The notes under the pieces: model-generated
Seen by the model: the letters and a program-made list of their open reading frames with translations, nothing else
The model's database searches: none
Told to the model about the DNA's origin: nothing
Position numbers and translations under genes: made by a program
Shown: piece by piece, positions 15,055-22,928 of the stretch
Numbering within the stretch: the stretch's first letter is position 1
How the letters are laid out: each line of letters opens with the position of its first letter
IMG/VR virus record: IMGVR_UViG_3300017917_002656
Span: 1 to 35,848 of that record
Origin: a virus
DNA: 35,848 bases
Reading direction: 5' to 3' (one strand)

Positions 15055-15592
15055 TGAGTATGACCAGATTAGGAACATGCTCGGAAAGATAAGATTGATA
15101 CAAGAAGACACCATGGGTGCTGGGGCCCCAATTAATCCACAAGGTCAAATGGGTCAACCAGGTAAGATGGGTCAACCAGGTAAGATGGGTCAACCAGCCC
15201 AACAAACACCATCAGGTGAAAAAATACAATTTGATGATATCACAACTGTTGGTTTTATGAATGGTGACGTTCGTGACGATATTAAAAACAATGTAAAGAC
15301 CGCAGTTGGGGCTTTCATTAAAGCAACTGGGTTATTGATGGACACCGTTAATATAACGGTTGAAGATGAGAAAATCAATATAACAACTGACACCTTAAAA
15401 AACCCAGCAATGGGTGCTGTTAAATCGGTTACTTTTGATACGGATGAGGAGAGTCCTTATTTTGAATTGGCTTCTGGTAGACTCGATATTACCGCAGACT
15501 TCACTAATTTAATCCAGACAATATCACGCACATTTAACGATCCACAAGTGGGCAAAACGGCATTAATAACATCAACACAAGGAAATATATAA
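15032..15592 (+). CDS. Probable virion-associated protein with GQMGQPGK repeat
   Basis: A 186-residue protein. Residues ~1-25 are charged and helical, residues ~30-60 are a Gly/Gln/Pro/Met-rich low-complexity stretch with a six-residue repeat (MGQPGK), and residues 65-186 look like a compact alpha/beta domain (FDDITTVGFMNGDV, then VNITVEDEKINITTDTLK). No family is recognised. It is followed two bases later by a membrane-anchored protein gene. The repeat is collagen-like in spacing but far too short for a stable triple helix, so it is more likely a linker. Confidence 0.65.
   Translation: MNTKKPINEYDQIRNMLGKIRLIQEDTMGAGAPINPQGQMGQPGKMGQPGKMGQPAQQTPSGEKIQFDDITTVGFMNGDVRDDIKNNVKTAVGAFIKATGLLMDTVNITVEDEKINITTDTLKNPAMGAVKSVTFDTDEESPYFELASGRLDITADFTNLIQTISRTFNDPQVGKTALITSTQGNI
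15149..15197 (+). repeat. 18-base tandem repeat, 2.7 copies
   Basis: Two perfect copies of ATGGGTCAACCAGGTAAG (15149-15166 and 15167-15184) and a 13-base partial third copy. They encode MGQPGK units. Perfect identity suggests recent slippage. Confidence 0.9.
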
Positions 15593-15593
15593 T

Positions 15594-16400
15594 ATGTTAA
15601 AGGTATTTGAATATATCAAGAAACACATACAATTCATAGGCGGGGCTTTAATGATTCTCTTCCTATGTTTGTGGTTGCAGCAATGCTCTGTTACAAAGGA
15701 TGTAAAAAATCAACTGGCCACAACCCAACACATAGCGGAGCAGAATATGGCGGCCCTGGCTGATAACACAATACAATTAAGGGTGACCAGAGATCAGTTA
15801 GCTAACGTGGATAGCCATATGCATCAAGCCTTAATTAAAATCGATTCGATCGGTAACATCAAATCAACAATGATTACCGTAACAAAACCCGAATATGTGG
15901 GTAAAGATGTTGTGGTTCCAAATAACCTATTGGTGGATACCCCAAGACAATCTTATGGTTTACAGTTTACCAGTGAGGATCCAGTAAGAACAATTAACGG
16001 TGTTTCTTGGTTTAAGTTCGATACCACCAAGAAATCTATCATGATTACACCTGAAAACACTGAGATAAAAGACTTTAAGTTGAATTTCAGTATGGTGATA
16101 TCGCAATATGAAGACCAGGCGACAAAATACACAAGAACCAAAATAGTACCATTCCATGTTAAAAGTGATGGTTCTTTGGGTGATCCAATCCCAGAAACAT
16201 TACTAAAAATCAACTTTAGGAATGCCGAAATATTGGATAAACCATTCACACCAAACGAAGAACCAAAACCAGGAAAAAAACAAAGTATGTTCAAAACTGG
16301 TTGGGCTCTAACAGCTAACCCAATTGGACTGGGTATAAATAATGGAAAGTTTATAGTAACACCAAATATTAGTTTTGGTTATTATATAACATTGAGATAA
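15594..16400 (+). CDS. Membrane-anchored protein with coiled coil and beta domain
   Basis: A 268-residue protein with a single hydrophobic segment at about 12-30 (HIQFIGGALMILFLCLWLQQ) followed by Cys31, which could be a lipidation site, although the context is not a good lipobox. Residues 35-85 are helical and likely coiled coil, and residues ~95-268 alternate in a beta-like way and end in a small aromatic stretch (FGYYITLR). The design resembles the smaller protein at 10733. It might be a spanin-like or host-envelope protein; the amidase-like gene two positions upstream makes a lysis role possible. No family is recognised. Confidence 0.65.
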   Translation: MLKVFEYIKKHIQFIGGALMILFLCLWLQQCSVTKDVKNQLATTQHIAEQNMAALADNTIQLRVTRDQLANVDSHMHQALIKIDSIGNIKSTMITVTKPEYVGKDVVVPNNLLVDTPRQSYGLQFTSEDPVRTINGVSWFKFDTTKKSIMITPENTEIKDFKLNFSMVISQYEDQATKYTRTKIVPFHVKSDGSLGDPIPETLLKINFRNAEILDKPFTPNEEPKPGKKQSMFKTGWALTANPIGLGINNGKFIVTPNISFGYYITLR

Positions 16401-16430
16401 ATCTTAATATTTATATAGAGGAATAATATT

Positions 16431-16766
16431 ATGAAAGTAAAGGTTACAGAGTCGCAATTAAGGGGTTATTTCGGTGAGGTTATCACCGAAATGGATAATG
16501 GTGTTATTAATGAATCATTAACACCCACTGATAAGAGTGACATTAAGTCTATGGTGAAAAAAGAAATCAAAGATTTTTTGGAGAATAACCGTTCTCCTGA
16601 ATTTGAGAACAAGGTTTCAGATATTATTAGGAAAAAGTTAAAGAATGATAAAGAGAATGAGAAGTACCTGGTTGATTTAACTAAGAATGTTCTTATTCAA
16701 TTATATAAAAACTTATGGACAAGAAGAAACTTCTGGTCAAGTGATTTAAAAAACTCTCCGAACTAA
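16431..16766 (+). CDS. Small helical protein, possibly virion associated
   Basis: A 111-residue, highly charged, helix-rich protein with no membrane segment. It begins MKVKVTESQLRGYFGEVITE. I have the impression that short N-terminal peptides of this sort (a beta strand, then ESQLR and a helix) recur in virion-packaged proteins of related phages, but I cannot check this. A TATTTATA motif lies at 16408-16415. The gene overlaps the next start by one base, and the three genes from here to 18771 are contiguous, so they are probably co-expressed. Confidence 0.6.
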   Translation: MKVKVTESQLRGYFGEVITEMDNGVINESLTPTDKSDIKSMVKKEIKDFLENNRSPEFENKVSDIIRKKLKNDKENEKYLVDLTKNVLIQLYKNLWTRRNFWSSDLKNSPN

Positions 16767-17251
16767 TGGATAATAAACACATGGTTGAAAAGGTGATCGA
16801 AAAGCTCAAGCAAGCCAACATTGACGAAGTAACAACTATCGGCAGTGCGGGTGGTTATGTTGGGCCATTGGGTATGGTCTCTAAAAGAAAGTTTTACAGT
16901 AGAGTATCACCAAGCTATAAGGTTGTTAAAACTCCTTTGAGTGAAACAAATGAATACATGTATTCAGTTGAAGGTAACCCAGTTACTGAGCAAAATCTAC
17001 AAGAGTGGTTCGGTAATGATATGAATAAAAAACCATCATGGAATGGCGGTAGATTAGTTAGAATACAGCCAAAATGTCTGGCATTTCCGTATTGTAATCA
17101 GGGTTCGGTTGATAAGCCAGTGAAATTGATTGGTGAAACCAAAGAACACATGTGTGAAAACTGTTACGAATATGTTTCAGAGGTTGCAAAGGAAACTGGT
17201 AAAAAACCAGAGTATATAGCTAAACTAATAAGAGAAAAATTTTTACAGTAA
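16766..17251 (+). CDS. Zinc-ribbon-like protein, unknown role
   Basis: A 161-residue protein. The middle (about 20-105) has Gly/Tyr-rich, beta-like character. The C-terminal third has four cysteines in two pairs, KCLAFPYC (spacing of five) and MCENC (spacing of two), separated by about 25 residues, which suggests a zinc-binding knuckle. The end is helical (KPEYIAKLIREKF). I do not recognise the family. Its start and stop overlap the neighbouring genes by one base each, so it is translationally coupled to the small helical protein and to the acidic 506-residue protein. A structural or scaffold-associated role is inferred from context only. Confidence 0.62.
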   Translation: MDNKHMVEKVIEKLKQANIDEVTTIGSAGGYVGPLGMVSKRKFYSRVSPSYKVVKTPLSETNEYMYSVEGNPVTEQNLQEWFGNDMNKKPSWNGGRLVRIQPKCLAFPYCNQGSVDKPVKLIGETKEHMCENCYEYVSEVAKETGKKPEYIAKLIREKFLQ

Positions 17252-18771
17252 TGAAACTCGACGAATCAATAGAATTAATAAACAAAAAAAATATATCAGA
17301 AATGGAAGAATTAAAAAACATCGATATTTCGGAAATGAGAAATTACATGACCGAAATGATGCATGATGAAAATATGTCATCTTGTCTTTATGAAGTATTA
17401 ACACAAGAAGGGTTTTTACCTAACGAATTAAGTGAAGGTGAAGATCAACCATCTATGTGCGAAATGATGATGGAAGATGACGAAGTTATGTCAGAAATGT
17501 ATAAGTCATGCACTGGTAACATGAGCGAATGTGGTATGACAATGCAAGAATGGCTTAATGAAAAATTATATGGTGGTCAGAAGAAACTCGATAAGAACCA
17601 TAATGGTGTGATTGATGGCCAGGATTTCGCAATGATGAGAGGCTCTCAAGACGAAACTGAGATGGATGAGTATGACAAGGAAGTTATGGGTAAGATGAGA
17701 GATCAGTACGGTAAGAAAAAAGGTACTGGTGTTTATTACGCAACAGCCAATAAGCAAGGTAGAGACCCTGAAACATTTGAAAAAATGGAAGAAGAAAGTG
17801 AGGATCATGAACACGCTCGTTATATGTTCTTCTCTAATTTGGAACAAATCAAATCTCAGTGTGAAACATTATTATCGATGAATCATGAGGAGGTTGAAGA
17901 GGTCTTAAATAATGGCCATGATTGGGCTCAAGACCATATCGCATCGGCAAAAGAAAGTATTGATCAGGTATTTGATTTCTTCTCGGGTGAAAGCAACGAT
18001 GATGACGACATGGCCATGGGGTCAGATGATGATAAAGAGATGATCACTGGTGACGAGGACGAAAGTATGATGAGTGAGGAAATGGATGATGAATCAATAA
18101 ATGAAGATAAATTACCTGCTTTCAAGCCAGTTAAAGGTAAAAATGTTGATACCGATAACAAGAACAACTCTAAGAAAGATGGTAAAACTGAGGTTAAAGA
18201 TGCCGAAAAGTCACAAAAGACAAAAGAGGAAAAAACCGAAGAAAAGATAAACGTGAAGTTTTCGCCAGATATGGAAAGTGATTTCCAGAAGGGTGTTGAA
18301 CAAAAGCGCCTGGGTGCATTTAATAACCTAAATCTCGATTTCCAAAATGAAGTACCGCAATCATACAAAGATAGGGTTGAAATGGAGGTTAAAACTGGCC
18401 ATTCAAGAAAGCGTGACGAAGCTAAATTCGGTAAAGAGGCAAATGTTGACCACGAATCAACTAAGCGTGTGGGTGAAGCTATTTGGAACGCATCGCAAGC
18501 CAATCAAGGTGAAAGAGATGACTTCTATAAACCAAACCCAGTTACGGTTACTAAAACACCTTATGAACAAACAAGTATTTCTGGCAAACCAAAAGGCGGA
18601 AAGAAAACGACTGGTGGTGGTGATTTAACTAACGAAGGTATTGACAAAGACATCGAAAGAATGAAAAAGATGTTTGTGTATGAAGATATGCAATTAAACG
18701 AAAATAAGAAAACAACTTTGAGTGAGGATGAAATACTCCTTCAAAGTGTAAGTAAGAAAAAATTCATCTAA
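17251..18771 (+). CDS. Large acidic Met-rich protein with an EF-hand-like loop
   Basis: A 506-residue, strongly acidic protein. Residues 1-110 are unusually rich in Met, Glu and Asp (about 16 methionines). Residues 114-125 form a perfect calcium-loop pattern (DKNHNGVIDGQD), as in EF-hands and dockerins. Residues ~145-175 (KMRDQYGKKKGTGVYYATAN) look like a compact basic motif. Residues ~250-330 are an acidic then Lys/Glu-rich, probably disordered region. The rest is helical and charged. Composition and position would suit a scaffold or internal virion protein, but no family is recognised. A terminator follows at 18798-18819. Confidence 0.62.
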   Translation: MKLDESIELINKKNISEMEELKNIDISEMRNYMTEMMHDENMSSCLYEVLTQEGFLPNELSEGEDQPSMCEMMMEDDEVMSEMYKSCTGNMSECGMTMQEWLNEKLYGGQKKLDKNHNGVIDGQDFAMMRGSQDETEMDEYDKEVMGKMRDQYGKKKGTGVYYATANKQGRDPETFEKMEEESEDHEHARYMFFSNLEQIKSQCETLLSMNHEEVEEVLNNGHDWAQDHIASAKESIDQVFDFFSGESNDDDDMAMGSDDDKEMITGDEDESMMSEEMDDESINEDKLPAFKPVKGKNVDTDNKNNSKKDGKTEVKDAEKSQKTKEEKTEEKINVKFSPDMESDFQKGVEQKRLGAFNNLNLDFQNEVPQSYKDRVEMEVKTGHSRKRDEAKFGKEANVDHESTKRVGEAIWNASQANQGERDDFYKPNPVTVTKTPYEQTSISGKPKGGKKTTGGGDLTNEGIDKDIERMKKMFVYEDMQLNENKKTTLSEDEILLQSVSKKKFI

Positions 18772-18797
18772 TTTCTTTCATTTCATTATAATATAAC

Positions 18798-18822
18798 GGG
18801 GCTCTTATTCAGGAGCCCCTTA
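18798..18822 (+). terminator. Rho-independent terminator after the acidic protein gene
   Basis: GGGGCTC (18798-18804) pairs with GAGCCCC (18813-18819) around an eight-base loop, followed by a TTATTTATTA tract rather than a pure T run. It closes the 16431-18771 unit. Confidence 0.75.
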
Positions 18823-18845
18823 TTTATTATAAATGAATTTACAGT

Positions 18846-19319
18846 ATGGCAAAAGAACCGATAGGACGATTTGTAGAGTACTTTTCAAAACCAATGAATA
18901 ATGAGCAAATAATATATTTGAATAACATTAACAAAGTGATGCCTGAAAGGGCCGAGTTATATTGTGATTTTATAATCTCATTATCATATTTGGTTTACGA
19001 TACCTACCTTGGAGATGATGTTATCATAACATATGATGATCAAAAAGGGCACTTTAATTGGTGCTGGAATAAAAACATAGAAAACTTTAAAAAAGAAAAT
19101 ATATCAATACCAAGCTCAGGGGAGCATTATTATTACTATTTCAATTATTTCAATGAAATATTTTATAAGAATGGGGATAAAAGTAAGCCTCTATTCAATA
19201 AAATACTCGAATTCTGGTATAACACTTTTTCCCTGGTGAAGAATAAAACCAAATCAGAATACGATCTTTTTGTTGAGATATACAAGATAATGAACAAATA
19301 TTTCATGAAAGGTTCTTGA
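18846..19319 (+). CDS. Uncharacterised 157-residue protein
   Basis: A 157-residue, Tyr/Phe/Asn-rich protein with no cysteine pairs except isolated residues, no signal peptide and no convincing membrane segment. The pattern suggests a mostly helical globular protein (YLNNINKVMPERAELYCDFI, then the HYYYYFNYFNEIFYK stretch). I do not recognise it. It stands alone between a terminator and a promoter-like site at 19315-19346, whose upstream element overlaps its stop codon. No useful functional context. Confidence 0.6.
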   Translation: MAKEPIGRFVEYFSKPMNNEQIIYLNNINKVMPERAELYCDFIISLSYLVYDTYLGDDVIITYDDQKGHFNWCWNKNIENFKKENISIPSSGEHYYYYFNYFNEIFYKNGDKSKPLFNKILEFWYNTFSLVKNKTKSEYDLFVEIYKIMNKYFMKGS

Positions 19320-19346
19320 TATTGCGGATTTCTTTTTTTACTATTG
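19315..19346 (+). promoter_or_regulatory. Bacteroidota-type promoter before 19358
   Basis: CTTG at 19315-19318, a 20-base spacer and TACTATTG at 19339-19346; the gene starts 12 bases downstream. The -7 octamer is identical to those at 22917 and 27398. Confidence 0.6.
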
Positions 19347-19357
19347 TATAAAAAATT

Positions 19358-19567
19358 ATGAATATAATCACATCTATCATCGATAAATCGATGTTTATTC
19401 TATTTTTTATGTCACTCTTTATAACAGGTAGACATATATTTTTATTTAGTAGGCATCTAAATAAACCAGAGGCGGAAAAGTACGCCATAACTAAGAAAGC
19501 CATGATCTATCTCGGCCTGGCGCTTTCATTTTTATTAATGACAATTTTTAAAGGTATCAGTATATGA
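19358..19567 (+). CDS. Small membrane protein with two membrane segments
   Basis: A 69-residue protein with two hydrophobic segments (about 8-27 and 46-66) joined by a basic loop (RHLNKPEAEKYAITKKA). It has no recognised family. The length and topology would allow a holin or an inner-membrane effector, but it is far from the amidase-like gene. It shares an ATGA overlap with the next gene and is probably co-translated with it. Confidence 0.6.
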   Translation: MNIITSIIDKSMFILFFMSLFITGRHIFLFSRHLNKPEAEKYAITKKAMIYLGLALSFLLMTIFKGISI

Positions 19568-19986
19568 ATATAAACGAAGCATTTGAAAAATACCCAGATA
19601 ACGTATTTGGGTTGCGTGTAAATAAAGCAACTAAAATCATTGATTTCTGGTTTAACAAGGATTGGGAATTCCCCGAAAAAACCGATAACGAAAGGGTTAG
19701 ATATCAACTTAAGAAACAAAAAGAAGACGATGGCAGCGGCCCGAGTTATTACATCATATTCAGTGATGTATTGAGTTTTGAAGAGTTGTATGTACAATTA
19801 TCATCGATTATTGATTACAATCTCGAGATTGAGAAGAAACAAAAATTATTTAACCAGAAAGTGAACGATCTTAAAAGATTATTCGTAACTTTGTCTTACG
19901 ACCAGTTAAAGGAGATCGGATTTGAAACACCATTATCGTTAACCACACCACAAGATATACAAACAGAAGAAGTCGAAAATGAGTAA
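19564..19986 (+). CDS. Uncharacterised 140-residue protein
   Basis: A 140-residue soluble protein. The first 75 residues look like a small alpha/beta domain (NEAFEKYPDNVFGLRVNKAT), and residues 85-120 form a charged helix that may be coiled coil. The end is acidic. Not recognised. Start and stop overlap its neighbours by four and eight bases, placing it in a tightly packed accessory operon with two membrane proteins and a methyltransferase. Confidence 0.6.
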   Translation: MNINEAFEKYPDNVFGLRVNKATKIIDFWFNKDWEFPEKTDNERVRYQLKKQKEDDGSGPSYYIIFSDVLSFEELYVQLSSIIDYNLEIEKKQKLFNQKVNDLKRLFVTLSYDQLKEIGFETPLSLTTPQDIQTEEVENE

Positions 19987-20305
19987 TGTGATATTGTTTA
20001 TGTTGGCCTGTTATGGCGTAACCATGCTTATTGTTCAAAGCAAGATAATGAGGCCCATAAGGGAGTTTTTTAAAGGTAAAATTAACTCGGTTTATAACCT
20101 ATTACACTGTATGATGTGTACTGGTTTTTGGGTTGGTTTTTTAACGAGTGTTTTTTTCGACTGCTCGATAACCTATGAACTGATTGGTGGTGGTTCTCGT
20201 TTAATATGGTTTCATTTATTTGATGCCTCATTAATTTCGGGCCTTATATGGTTATTATATCTTGTACAATTAAATCTTGAGAAAAATGTCAAAGACGAGT
20301 TATAA
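19979..20305 (+). CDS. DUF1360-like small membrane protein
   Basis: A 108-residue membrane protein with hydrophobic segments at about 3-19, 42-62 and 82-100. The stretch LLHCMMCTGFWVGFL matches what I remember as the signature of DUF1360-type proteins (a Cys-x-x-Cys-x-Gly-Phe-Trp motif at the start of a membrane helix). Such proteins occur in bacteria and many phages; their function is not known. It overlaps the upstream gene by eight bases and the downstream methyltransferase by about 20 bases. Confidence 0.68.
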   Translation: MSNVILFMLACYGVTMLIVQSKIMRPIREFFKGKINSVYNLLHCMMCTGFWVGFLTSVFFDCSITYELIGGGSRLIWFHLFDASLISGLIWLLYLVQLNLEKNVKDEL

Positions 20306-20894
20306 AACTCATATTAATAGGTTTTATACTGAATATCACGAAGCAAATGCGATGAATTTTTTCAGTTCTGAAAATGTGGCCTGGTCATCTAAAGCAGCCC
20401 AGTATGCCAGATTCAAAGTATTATGTGATATCGGTATCGATAAAGATAGCACAATACTTGATTTTGGGTGCGGTCTGGGTCACTTAACGGATTATCTATA
20501 CACCGAAGTATCGGACTATAATTTGAAAAACTATACTGGGTTAGATATAAACCAGCGGTACATTGATAGTTGCAATCATGTAAGAAGAGGATTACGCTTT
20601 ATTTGTGGCGAAATCTTCGATTTAAGCGAGTCTTTTGATTATGTGGTGGGTTCGGGTGTCTTTACGGTAATGATGCCGAAAAACGAGATATTAGAGGCCA
20701 TAGCTAAGGCGTATGAGTTATGCAACAAAGGTGTGGCTATAAATTTCTTGACTAAGGAATTTTTGGATCTCAGCTGGGTAAGTAGTTTTAACCCAGATGA
20801 ATTCTATTCTGAGATATCATTGTTGTATCCTAATACAAAATTAATAACCAATTACTACGGTAATGAGGATTTTACAATTTATATTTATAAGTAA
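20286..20894 (+). CDS. Class I SAM-dependent methyltransferase
   Basis: A 202-residue methyltransferase. Motif I (ILDFGCGLGHLTDYL, about 57-71) binds the SAM methionine moiety. The acidic residue ending strand 2 is in TGLDINQRY, and the post-motif GEIFDLSESFDYVVGSGVF supplies strand 4. No adenine- or cytosine-specific DPPY/PCQ motif is present, so it is more likely a small-molecule, protein or RNA methyltransferase than a DNA modification enzyme. I prefer ATG 20286 to TTG 20277. It abuts the gene at 20894, whose ATG overlaps its stop by one base. Confidence 0.85.
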   Translation: MSKTSYKTHINRFYTEYHEANAMNFFSSENVAWSSKAAQYARFKVLCDIGIDKDSTILDFGCGLGHLTDYLYTEVSDYNLKNYTGLDINQRYIDSCNHVRRGLRFICGEIFDLSESFDYVVGSGVFTVMMPKNEILEAIAKAYELCNKGVAINFLTKEFLDLSWVSSFNPDEFYSEISLLYPNTKLITNYYGNEDFTIYIYK

Positions 20895-21115
20895 TGGATA
20901 ATAAAAATAGTGATTATTTAAGGGTTAAGGCCTTGTATGATCGTGAGATCACCAGGGATATGATTGAAATAGAAACCCATAAAGAAAAATTCATTAAGGA
21001 AATGAAATCGGGTCTGGGTGAAAGGGTTAATGACATTGAGAGTTATAAAAAACCAGAACCATCGTTTTTCAGTAAATTAGGTGCCAAAATAAGAAAAATA
21101 TTCCGTGCGTTATGA
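20894..21115 (+). CDS. Small charged helical protein
   Basis: A 73-residue protein, charged and almost entirely helical in appearance, with a basic C-terminus (FFSKLGAKIRKIFRAL) that could be an amphipathic membrane- or nucleic-acid-binding helix. No family is recognised. It overlaps its neighbours by one base upstream and four bases downstream. Confidence 0.55.
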   Translation: MDNKNSDYLRVKALYDREITRDMIEIETHKEKFIKEMKSGLGERVNDIESYKKPEPSFFSKLGAKIRKIFRAL

Positions 21116-21321
21116 CGTTAGAAAAGTTATTTAATATTACTAAAGGAATTGATCAGACTGTACCTAAAGCTGAAATAACTTTGTATTTGAGTAAACCAGA
21201 CCATGATAGGTTACAAGAAGAGGTTTACAGAATGAAAGACCCGACATTATCATCATATAAACCACAAACCGTTTTCCAGGTGCAGCTGGATAAAGTCTTA
21301 TTCATTTTGCGCACGGTTTAA
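21112..21321 (+). CDS. Small uncharacterised protein
   Basis: A 69-residue protein beginning MTLEKLFNITKGIDQTV. It is a plausible small alpha/beta fold with no recognised motif. Its stop overlaps by four bases the stop of the convergent minus-strand gene, with no room for a terminator between them. Confidence 0.5.
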   Translation: MTLEKLFNITKGIDQTVPKAEITLYLSKPDHDRLQEEVYRMKDPTLSSYKPQTVFQVQLDKVLFILRTV

Positions 21322-21947
21322 TGCGTACTGACTTTCTGCATGTAATCCCTGCTAATATTGAATTCTTCTTCCAACCTATCATAAATCCTTAGTTTAGTAT
21401 CCAGAGAAGGATCCTGGAAATAAATAAAATTATTTACCCCATTAGTGAGGTTGAATGATTTGATGGTTTCAGATAGAAGATATGAGGCATCTTGGTTTTT
21501 TAAGATTAAAACATTTACGTCGTCATTTTCAAATCTTTCAATTACTACCTTATTGCTGATAACCAAAATAACATAGGTTAAACCTTGTTTCTTGAGAAGC
21601 TCCTTTATTAGGGTTTTAAAAGTATATTTCTTACCTGTGATTCTATCTTTGAATGCATCTTCAATAGCGTATTTATTCACCTTTTTAATTACAAAATCAC
21701 CTTTGGTTTTGATCTTAACCATGGCCCCGAATTCATTTCTCAGATATTCTTTCCCGCTATTTTTAGCGGGGGCCGTTAAAACCAACTCATAATCGGTTTT
21801 GGTTCCGTCCCATAGTTTTTCTTTTGGGAAGAATACCTTATTGGATTTGAGCAAAAAATCATATTTTCTGATGGCGTTTCCGTATCTCACATAGCTGTTG
21901 ATTTTACGAACCCGCTTACCGTTGTTGTATAAAATAATTTCGTACAT
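21318..21947 (-). CDS. Uncharacterised 209-residue protein, minus strand
   Basis: A 209-residue basic protein. The first 90 residues look like a beta-rich domain (MYEIILYNNGKRVRKINSYV, with the YDFLLKSNKVFFP and YELVLTAPAKNSGK segments), followed by an alpha/beta part (KKQGLTYVILVISNKVVIER). No family is recognised. It is one of only two minus-strand genes in the window and lies downstream of the other, separated by a terminator, so it needs its own promoter or read-through. Its 3' end overlaps the convergent plus-strand gene by four bases. Confidence 0.62.
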   Translation of the reverse strand: MYEIILYNNGKRVRKINSYVRYGNAIRKYDFLLKSNKVFFPKEKLWDGTKTDYELVLTAPAKNSGKEYLRNEFGAMVKIKTKGDFVIKKVNKYAIEDAFKDRITGKKYTFKTLIKELLKKQGLTYVILVISNKVVIERFENDDVNVLILKNQDASYLLSETIKSFNLTNGVNNFIYFQDPSLDTKLRIYDRLEEEFNISRDYMQKVSTH

Positions 21948-21969
21948 ATTGATTAAATTTAGTAAATAC

Positions 21970-22003
21970 CAGAAATAAATAAAGGGTGGTAAAAACCACC
22001 CTT
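21970..22003 (-). terminator. Terminator between the two minus-strand genes
   Basis: A nine-pair perfect hairpin (AAGGGTGGT with ACCACCCTT, 21982-21990 and 21995-22003, loop of four) is followed on the minus strand by a T-rich tract. It lies 33 bases after the stop of the gene at 22036-22464. Confidence 0.82.
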
Positions 22004-22035
22004 AAGGAATAAAAAAAACAACAATGATATAAACC

Positions 22036-22464
22036 TTAGTGAACTATACCAAATTCTTTTATCAACTCGAAAGCAAGTTTCTGTGCTTTCTCGTAGTGTG
22101 CGTATATTCTATTTTTAATGTTTTCGTTTTCTTGTTTAGCGGCCACTTTACTTAGGATTGACTTAGCCTCGTCAATTTTATCCAAATATTCTAACAATTC
22201 TTGTGGTGGGGACGGCATATCAATAGGATCGATTTCCTCTTCACCTTCCTCGTCACCTTCGCTATCATGGCCAGTTTTTATGGCTTCGATGTCACCAGCC
22301 GAAGGGTATTCAATTTCCCTATCAGACGGGTCATCACCAATCATTTTTTCAATGTGTGGCGTAACTCTATCCTCATCGTCATCACCGCCTTTCATGCGCT
22401 CTAATTCGTTCTCAGCAAGGAGTTCGATCTGTCTTTGTGTTAATATTATTTTTTTCTTTTCCAT
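22036..22464 (-). CDS. Acidic protein, minus strand, possibly virion associated
   Basis: A 142-residue protein. A short basic N-terminus and helix (MEKKKIILTQRQIELLAENE) precedes a long, very acidic, probably disordered middle (about 27-90), and a helical C-terminus follows (DEAKSILSKVAAKQENENIK). The N-terminal strand plus Q-x-x-x-L helix faintly recalls the start of the protein at 16431. An unknown family. A minus-strand CTATTTATA motif lies about 50 bases upstream, and a strong terminator follows, so it is probably a single-gene unit. Confidence 0.62.
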   Translation of the reverse strand: MEKKKIILTQRQIELLAENELERMKGGDDDEDRVTPHIEKMIGDDPSDREIEYPSAGDIEAIKTGHDSEGDEEGEEEIDPIDMPSPPQELLEYLDKIDEAKSILSKVAAKQENENIKNRIYAHYEKAQKLAFELIKEFGIVH

Positions 22465-22512
22465 AGTTGCTCTATATTTATAAATGTACCTTTTATTGCT
22501 ATATAAGTCTAA

Positions 22513-22521
22513 TATAAATAG
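22513..22521 (-). promoter_or_regulatory. CTATTTATA motif on minus strand (TATAAATAG on plus)
   Basis: Read on the minus strand, this is the same nonamer found before the GIY-YIG genes and the gene at 375. It lies upstream of the minus-strand gene starting at 22464. On the plus strand the octamer TATAAATA equals the T4 late promoter core and would lie 19 bases before ATG 22540, so direction is uncertain. Confidence 0.35.
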
Positions 22522-22539
22522 TTTCTAAATGGTAAAAAG

Positions 22540-22905
22540 ATGCAAAACTTTGATAAAAAGGTAAAATACCTTTTCGACCTGCATATGTACAGGTTTAAAC
22601 AGTATGATTATGAAACAATAAAACTTAAAATTTACTTTATATCGCCAGACAACAGACACCTATATTTAAGCATCGACAGCATTTTTAACCAAGATGGGCT
22701 TTACCATTGTGAAATGGGTGACCTCTTCTTCGATTATGCCAATAATAAAATATTTGAGGATACACCAAACGAAATAGTTTACTTTAATAAAATACAATAT
22801 AATATTATAAAAAAGTTTTATGATAAAACCCCATCATGGTCTAACCGCCTGATTAAGGATATCATGGAACTCACGGACAAATTGGATTTAGATTTGGTTA
22901 ATTGA
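22540..22905 (+). CDS. Uncharacterised 121-residue protein
   Basis: A 121-residue soluble protein, rich in Tyr, Phe, Asp and Lys, with mixed alpha/beta character and no recognised motif (DKKVKYLFDLHMYRFKQYDY near the start). It lies between the divergent minus-strand gene and a promoter-like site at 22893-22924 that overlaps its 3' end. Confidence 0.6.
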   Translation: MQNFDKKVKYLFDLHMYRFKQYDYETIKLKIYFISPDNRHLYLSIDSIFNQDGLYHCEMGDLFFDYANNKIFEDTPNEIVYFNKIQYNIIKKFYDKTPSWSNRLIKDIMELTDKLDLDLVN

Positions 22906-22924
22906 GTTTTTTTGATTACTATTG
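22893..22924 (+). promoter_or_regulatory. Bacteroidota-type promoter before 22929
   Basis: TTTG at 22893-22896, a 20-base spacer and TACTATTG at 22917-22924. ATG 22929 lies at or next to the predicted transcription start, so the message may be leaderless. This argues against the earlier in-frame TTG at 22902. Confidence 0.65.
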
Positions 22925-22928
22925 TTTT

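Noticed and set aside
17964-18503. 179-codon minus-strand frame inside the acidic protein gene
   Set aside because: Ser/Phe-rich translation typical of the antisense of an acidic gene; the plus-strand gene has coupled starts and a terminator.
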